Below are positions 58,401-64,000 of a stretch of DNA of 64,000 nucleotides, in pieces. The stretch comes from Albugo candida. Taxonomy: Eukaryota; Oomycota; Peronosporomycetes; Albuginales. Under the pieces are notes generated by a model. The model saw only the letters and a list, made by a program, of their open reading frames with translations. It had not been told where the DNA came from and did no database searches. Position 1 is the first letter of the stretch, and each line of letters opens with the position of its first letter. The translations under genes and the position numbers were made by a program. The stretch spans positions 62,001-126,000 of the forward strand of contig JBDOQK010000074.1 in NCBI GenBank assembly GCA_040437565.1, in the 5' to 3' direction.

Positions 58401-60151
58401 CGAATATCAACAAACTTACGGTGTTAACTACACAGATACGTACTCGCAATTTTAAACACAATTCGTATTTTCATGGCAATTTGCTGCCATCAAGGGCTTA
58501 ACATTCATCAGTATGATGCTGATACGGCCTTTCTTAACGGTTATCCGGGGGAAGATGTGTTTACCTTTCTAACTCAAGGTGTTGAAAGCAAGCCAAACTA
58601 AATTTCAAGCTCAATCGAAGTCTATATGGACTTCAACAAGCAGCTGTGACTTGTTTCAAGACGATATCAACTATATTTGCTCAGATGGGGCTTACTCTCA
58701 GACTCATTTATGTTTGTGCGCAAAGATTCCAAGTCATGGTGTTATGTCATATTATATGTCTATAACATGCTGACCGGAGCCAAAACCATCGACTAGATCA
58801 AGAAAGTTGAAAACGAACTTTCGAGTCACTTCAGTCTAAAGGTTCTAGGAAAGGTGCGATTGATCCTTGGTATTGAAGTGGAATACAAACAAGAGTTGCG
58901 ACAAATGAAGATCAGTCAAGGAGCTTGCATGTGGAGAATGGTCGAAAATTTAACCAAGTCAACGCGAAACCAGTGTATAATCCAAATGTTCTAGGGCTTC
59001 TTTTAACGACATCGGAAGAAAAAGATTTGAGAATGAAAAAGCGCCCATATCGCTCACTTGTCGACTCTCATCTGTACGTTGCAACGGTCACAAGACCAGA
59101 TATTTTCATGGTTTGCCTGCTCAGTCGACACCTGGAGCAACCAAGTGAACAACACTAGAATGCAGCAATCCGTGTTTTGCGATACTTGAAGGCGACTGCA
59201 ACGAAACGCATATGTTATGAGGCTAATCCAGAAAATATCGAAGTCAGTGCCTACAGTGATCCGGATTGGGCAAACGAATAGGAGACAAGAAGATCAACTT
59301 TCGGTATAATGGTGATGATAAACAACTCTCCAGTGATATTNNNNNNNNNNNNNNNNNNNNNNNNNNNNNNNNNNNNNNNNNNNNNNNNNNNNNNNNNNNN
59401 NNNNNNNNNNNNNNNNNNNNNNNNNNNNNNNNNNNNNNNNCGACTGCAACGAAACGCATATGTTATGAGGCTAATCCAGAAAATATCGAAGTCAGTGCCT
59501 ACAGTGATCCGGATTGGGCAAACGAATAGGAGACAAGAAGATCAACTTTCGGTATAATGGTGATGATAAACAACTCTCCAGTGATATTCAAGTCAAAACT
59601 GCAGCCGAGTGTGGCTCTCAGCACAGCCGAAGCTGAGTACATTGCTATCTCGTTATGCATACAGGAAGTCATGTGGTCCAAAAGTTGCTTATCAGAATTA
59701 AAGGTGAGGATCGATGATTCAGTGGTTATTCATGAAGACAACCAAATTGAAATTGAAATTGCCAAAAAGGATGGATACCAAAGTCGAGCAAAGCATATCG
59801 ACATACGGTACCATTTTTTCCGTGAGCAAATAAAGGACAAAAAGATCAGCCCCCATACATTGACACCAAGTTTCAGCTTGCTGATTTTCTGACCAAGTCA
59901 GTGTCGACGGAGAAATTTGAGCAACTTCTCATCAAGTCCAACATCAAGAATTTATCTTTCAGGGGGAGTTTTGAAGCTGATGTCCCTGAACCAGTGTGGA
60001 ACAAATCAGGCTAATCAATTTGCAGCTATTGGACAATAAATTAGTGGATGGGGGCGTCTAGTAGGAGGAGGCGTAGACTAGCTTGTGTAGTGAACCAAGG
60101 ACCTCTTACATTTAATATATCTTACTTTCCAAATTCTGTCACAAGTGCTAA
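55432..60151 (+). mobile_element. Ty1/copia retrotransposon with both LTRs, broken (fossil)
   Basis: 5' LTR 55432-55609 and 3' LTR about 59972-60151 both start TGAAGCTGATGTCCCTGAAC. Over 150 aligned bases they differ at about one in eight, so the insertion is old. A primer-binding site like that of Drosophila copia (GGTTATGAGCCCA, initiator-Met tRNA) follows the 5' LTR, and a purine tract AGGGGGAG precedes the 3' LTR. Order: gag with knuckle CYHSDKIGHKNADYW (55.6-56.4 kb), protease (56.5-56.7 kb), integrase (57.0-57.7 kb), reverse transcriptase (58.2-59.1 kb) and RNase H (59.2-59.9 kb). Roughly a dozen breaks. A gap with a 148-bp unmerged overlap lies in the RNase H region. No clear target duplication. 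Confidence 0.88.
59341..59440. other. Assembly gap (100 N) with unmerged overlap
   Basis: 59193-59340 equals 59441-59588 (148 bp). Confidence 0.93.
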
Positions 60152-61743
60152 GAAAGATAATCCAGCCGATTTAATGTGCGACACCTAAACTCGCACCAAT
60201 ATGGCCAACTCATAGAAAATTTCGAGAATAGAATACGTATCAGCTGCAAATAAAATAGATGGAACACTTTTTTTGAGGACGTGGAAAGAAACTTACAACA
60301 TTCTACAGCTGATAGAAAATGCAATCATCTGCCTTACGTAGCCATGACGCGAATTCTATGAATTGTAAAAATACTTTATGCTAATGATTAATTTACGGTA
60401 AGGTTGCACATCTTGTAAGTAAATTGGTAGCGTTTCCGAATAATCGGAAGCGGACTTTGAGTGTGTGAATGCTTAGGCTTGAACAGCTTCCTGAAGCCGT
60501 GAACTGGGAAAACAACTTCTTTTAATGTAATCACGTTCTAGAATATCGGGTCTGATATCGCTCTGTCAAAAATGAGAGGAAAGAAGTTCTATCGTGGTTA
60601 TGGCAAAGTCCGAAGTGCGTATATATTTTTGTTTTTCTCTGTTCTCTTCACCTCGTCTTCATTTACTTTAACCGGTTCTGTGCCGTTTCTGTCACTGACA
60701 TATGTTCGCACCGGAATCAAATCCATCGATTGTCTTAGTAAGTAGATCGACTACACACTGCTTTTTACCGTACTCGAGTTGATGAAGCCATCACCAGCGC
60801 GATCCGTGCTTCGATTGTGATCTTTCTTGCATCGATCGCGGTCAACAGCAATTGTCCCTTAGATAGATCGTTTGTTCTACACTCAAGTTCATTAGTGTTT
60901 CCTACTTCGGTATAGTTTTAGCAAACACTTTAAGGTTCTTTGTAAGCTTTGAGCAAACGTATGCTTCTCATTTGTTTTCTGCCGTAAATAAGAGATTCAA
61001 TGAAAAGTAAATCTTGAGATCTACTCAAAANNNNNNNNNNNNNNNNNNNNNNNNNNNNNNNNNNNNNNNNNNNNNNNNNNNNNNNNNNNNNNNNNNNNNN
61101 NNNNNNNNNNNNNNNNNNNNNNNNNNNNNNTTTCTTGCATCGATCGCGGTCAACAGCAATTGTCCCTTAGATAGATCGTTTGTTCTACACTCAAGTTCAT
61201 TAGTGTTTCCTACTTCGGTATAGTTTTAGCAAACACTTTAAGGTTCTTTGTAAGCTTTGAGCAAACGTATGCTTCTCATTTGTTTTCTGCCGTAAATAAG
61301 AGATTCAATGAAAAGTAAATCTTGAGATCTACTCAAAACTCTACTGAATTGCCTTAAGTCTGAGAGTAGCTTATCTATAATACACCATGATCGTTTTTTT
61401 TTTCAATTCTTATACGTTTTCCTCCGTCAGTGTATACAGTCCAAACTACTGTGTTGAGTTTCCTGATGAAGGAATAAAATGGAAGATTGTATATTTTGCA
61501 AGCCACTATGTCAGAAAAATAGTCGTTTCTAGACTACTTATAGTCTAGTGGCACAAGTCTCTTCTAAAACGTTTATATTGCCTATGCTGGGATTTTAGCA
61601 AGATTGAATTATTGAATTGCGGTTTTAAATCAAATAGAACAAGAGGTGCTGCTACCTATTTGTGAAGTTGGCAAGTCCTCCTTATCGGTTGAACATCATT
61701 AGCCTGCCTTTGACCTGGACACATTGTATCGAAAGATTTACTT
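60152..61743. other. Interval without a supported gene, with a gap
   Basis: AT-rich sequence with no protein-like frame. The gap at 61031-61130 is flanked by identical 208-bp sequences (60823-61030 and 61131-61338), another unmerged contig overlap. Confidence 0.5.
61031..61130. other. Assembly gap (100 N) with unmerged overlap
   Basis: See identical 208-bp flanks, 60823-61030 and 61131-61338. Confidence 0.93.
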
Positions 61744-62213
61744 TTACTTGGAAGCCTCCTTCTCTTGATATGTGTACAAGTGCGTACTCAATGTTACTGA
61801 TAACGTCACATTGACAAATATTCGAGCTTTGAAGACGATGAGATACGTATGTCCCACTTGCAAACTTTTAACAAATGGAATGAGACGGAAGTTTTGAGTG
61901 CAAAAGTCACATAAAGAGTGTAACATCGACTCCCGCCTCCGTGTCGAAATACTACCGGAACGTTTGCAGGCTTTGTGAGACTCGGTATGAATCATCAAGC
62001 CGCTACTGAAGTCAAATGCTCAAAACGACTTTATTTGTACAGTGTATCTTGAAGATGGTGATTTGACTTTCTATATAATTGTTGGAGACGGTCAAGAGCG
62101 CGCACGGACAGATTCCAGTAGTCACTGTGCACTGTGAATAGATCTTGGAAACGTACAGGTTGCAAACGGAAAGCGACCGCTACGCAACGAATATAAAAAA
62201 ATAGACGACTCAC
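61744..62213 (-). CDS. Probable exons of an unrecognised gene
   Basis: Two minus-strand open stretches are protein-like: 62213-62031 (VAFRLQPVRFQDLFTVHSDY and LSVRALDRLQQLYRKSNHHL) and 61998-61744, ending at a stop (LHSLCDFCTQNFRLIPFVKS and VGHTYLIVFKARIFVNVTLS). They could be the last exons of one gene separated by a short intron, with the 5' part further right. No family recognised. Confidence 0.35.
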
Positions 62214-62958
62214 TGGCTACAAAACCTTCGTATCTGGACAGGACTCAAGTCCCGACGATCGAGCTCTTTGCAAATAACTAAACGGATTATAAATGCGCTT
62301 TATCAAATGATAAAGCTTTCTACGACACGTGGCATTTTCATATGGTATTAACGAACTATGAATTTTTCGAAACGCTTCAGCCGAATAATTCTCGCTAGTC
62401 GCTATCTCCTACGATCGACGGGATATGAGATCGGAAGCCTTTGATAGTACTGAAAGACAGCATGATGAGCTATCTAAACTCTGTCTCTGTGATAGAAAAT
62501 GGAGCTCAAAGAACGACACAGGCGTTGCGCAGTATCGAGATCCTATAATTCATTGCGTTTAAGAACACACAAATCACCCAGGCAACCGAAAAATAGGTTC
62601 TGGATATTTGCGAGGAGCAACTAAATCCTAATAATATGGAAACTTGTGGTTAAAGAGTTGAACCCTAGTTATTATGTTCATCAGTTTGTAGTTAGATGGA
62701 AATATTAGAACTAAATGTATTTGTTCTTATGTTCCTATCTAACTTATGTGTAGCTTTCGATAAAATTCTCCGCACATTCCAATGGAAGCGGTTTTCCAAA
62801 TCAAAAGTTGCGCTCTTTCAACACTCCTTCCCTTGTGGTCGAACTAACCCGTGAGCATGAAAAGTCTGCAGAAATCGCTGAGTCGGGTCGCCGGGAGGGT
62901 CCTGGTCGGATGTCCTCCGGCATTTTCTTGGAATCGCAGAACTGCACCTTCAGCAATT
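62214..62958. other. Interval without a supported gene
   Basis: No convincing coding sequence. It may include the downstream end of the copia element that follows on the minus strand, but I could not define an LTR. Confidence 0.4.
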
Positions 62959-64000
62959 TCATTTTCTCCAGATCGTTGACAACTTGTATCGCACAGCGCT
63001 GTTCTTAGCTAGATCGAACGCGTCTTCGCCCTCGATCTTGCTGATAGCTGCTTGGTTATCCACTTGTAAAAGCGAGCATGAATTATTTGGCACGTCAATT
63101 TCCTCTAACATTTCAATAATTCCCATTATTACAGCAGCTTCTCGCGAAGCCGCCAAAAGATCGGACTCCACCGTGAACAGTGCGACACACTTCTGTTTCT
63201 TGCATAGCCACCCCAAGAACATGCGCTCCACCATTAAAAGACCCCCTCTGACCGATTTCCGATCAGTTTCTTCTTCAGCGCAGTCGGCATCACTGAACAT
63301 CTCAGCCAGCACCCCGTCGTCTTTCATTGCAACCTTGACTCTCCACCATAAATTTGAGTTCTTTTTTGGCCGTAAGATACTTGGCTATCATCTGTGCCAG
63401 AAGCCGATCCTCTTTACATGGCGCTTGTGAACGTCGAGTGGCTCGGTTCACTGCAAATACTATGTCTGGTCGTTTGCACCGAGCCAATGTATTAAAATGC
63501 CCACCAGCAGCTGAAATCACTGCACAGTCCTTTTTTTTTGCAAGCCTCTTCCATTGTCGACAGCAGCGCAATTTCTTCTTCTCCATATTATCCACCGACT
63601 GAAACTCTTCTCGGAGTCGATTTGGCCAGCCCGAAATTGTCGAGCATCTGCTCGATAATATTTTCCTGGTCGACTGCTCGCCCGGTCTCTTTATTGTGAT
63701 CAGACGCAATACCAAGAAATTTGGTGACTACGCTTAGATCCTTCAGCTCAACAACTTGCATGCAGCTTAGAAATTACCAATCTTCTTTACGGTGGTTCCC
63801 GTCGCTAGCACGTCGTCCACGCAGATACCCACGAGCGTCCTACCATCAGTCTCGGTCTTGATGTGTACAAAAATGTATGTATAGCACTGACCGAAACCCA
63901 AAGACATTAAGATCTCGTGAAGCATCATATTCCACAGCCTTCCTAAATGTATGAGGCCGTACAAGTCTTCTTGAGTCTCAACGCGAGTGTCTTTTGTCCC
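62959..64000 (-). mobile_element. Ty1/copia pol fragment, runs off the window (fossil)
   Basis: The minus strand carries reverse transcriptase (63964-63767, with LGRLWNMMLHEILMSLGFGQ and VGICVDDVLATG, the catalytic DD), a connection region (63715-63302, with RPDIVFAVNRATR) and RNase H (63327-62959, with MFSDADCAEEETDRKSVRGG). Gag, integrase and the 5' LTR would lie beyond position 64000. It is broken in a few places. Confidence 0.85.

Noticed and set aside
1-64000. CRISPR arrays, bacterial operons, rRNA genes
   Set aside because: No regularly spaced direct repeats and no rRNA-like sequence were seen; the spliceosomal introns show a nuclear eukaryotic origin.

Overview
The window looks like a chromosome segment of an intron-rich, AT-leaning protist, most likely an oomycete and possibly Albugo-like. 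The reasons are many 45-75 nt GT-AG introns, a plant-type CCCTAAA telomere-like tract, Mutator-like and copia-like repeats of the kind common in oomycetes, and a mosaic of conserved eukaryotic housekeeping genes. The lineage is an inference; no rRNA or mitochondrial marker is present. The sequence is a draft scaffold with eleven 100-N gaps. Seven of these are flanked by exact direct copies of the same sequence (89-1363 bp), so they look like contig overlaps that were never merged.

Region 1 (1-23.4 kb, host genes). A minus-strand FANCA homologue (286-4784, two exons, 1479 aa) is followed by stretches where simple ORF calling finds little. Read exon by exon they contain coding sequence: a nine-exon SpoU-type rRNA 2'-O-methyltransferase (11270-12525, MRM1/RlmB-like), an unrecognised long minus-strand gene (about 8.1-11.0 kb), and fragments of two more genes (about 12.8-13.6 kb minus, about 13.6-15.1 kb plus). 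A near-perfect 37-bp-arm hairpin lies at 14339-14417. Next come an MLF-like gene (16900-17511), a membrane-anchored NodB polysaccharide deacetylase (17743-18477), a probable mitochondrial protein (18756-19501) and the diphthamide gene DPH7. DPH7 appears twice only because a contig overlap was not collapsed.

Region 2 (23.4-27.5 kb). A probable multi-exon minus-strand membrane protein gene with a candidate signal peptide, a cysteine-containing ectodomain and one transmembrane segment. I do not recognise it.

Region 3 (27.5-41 kb). A nest of Mutator-like (MULE) DNA transposons inserted beside and into one another. Two have perfect 8-bp target duplications, one has a near-perfect one, and four separate transposase remnants carry CCHC zinc knuckles.

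Region 4 (41-50.6 kb). A GNAT acetyltransferase gene, then a 4.1-kb DDE transposon (44197-48315) with an 8-bp target duplication. It contains a telomere-like tract, an internal extra terminal repeat and a 440-bp direct duplication.

Region 5 (50.6-64 kb). Three decayed Ty1/copia elements. One carries a tRNA-like SINE flanked by a 15-bp duplication. Fragments of unrecognised minus-strand genes lie at 54.7-55.2 and 61.7-62.2 kb.

The recognisable host genes are scattered housekeeping functions (crosslink repair, mitochondrial rRNA modification, diphthamide synthesis, acetyl transfer) and do not form an evident pathway.
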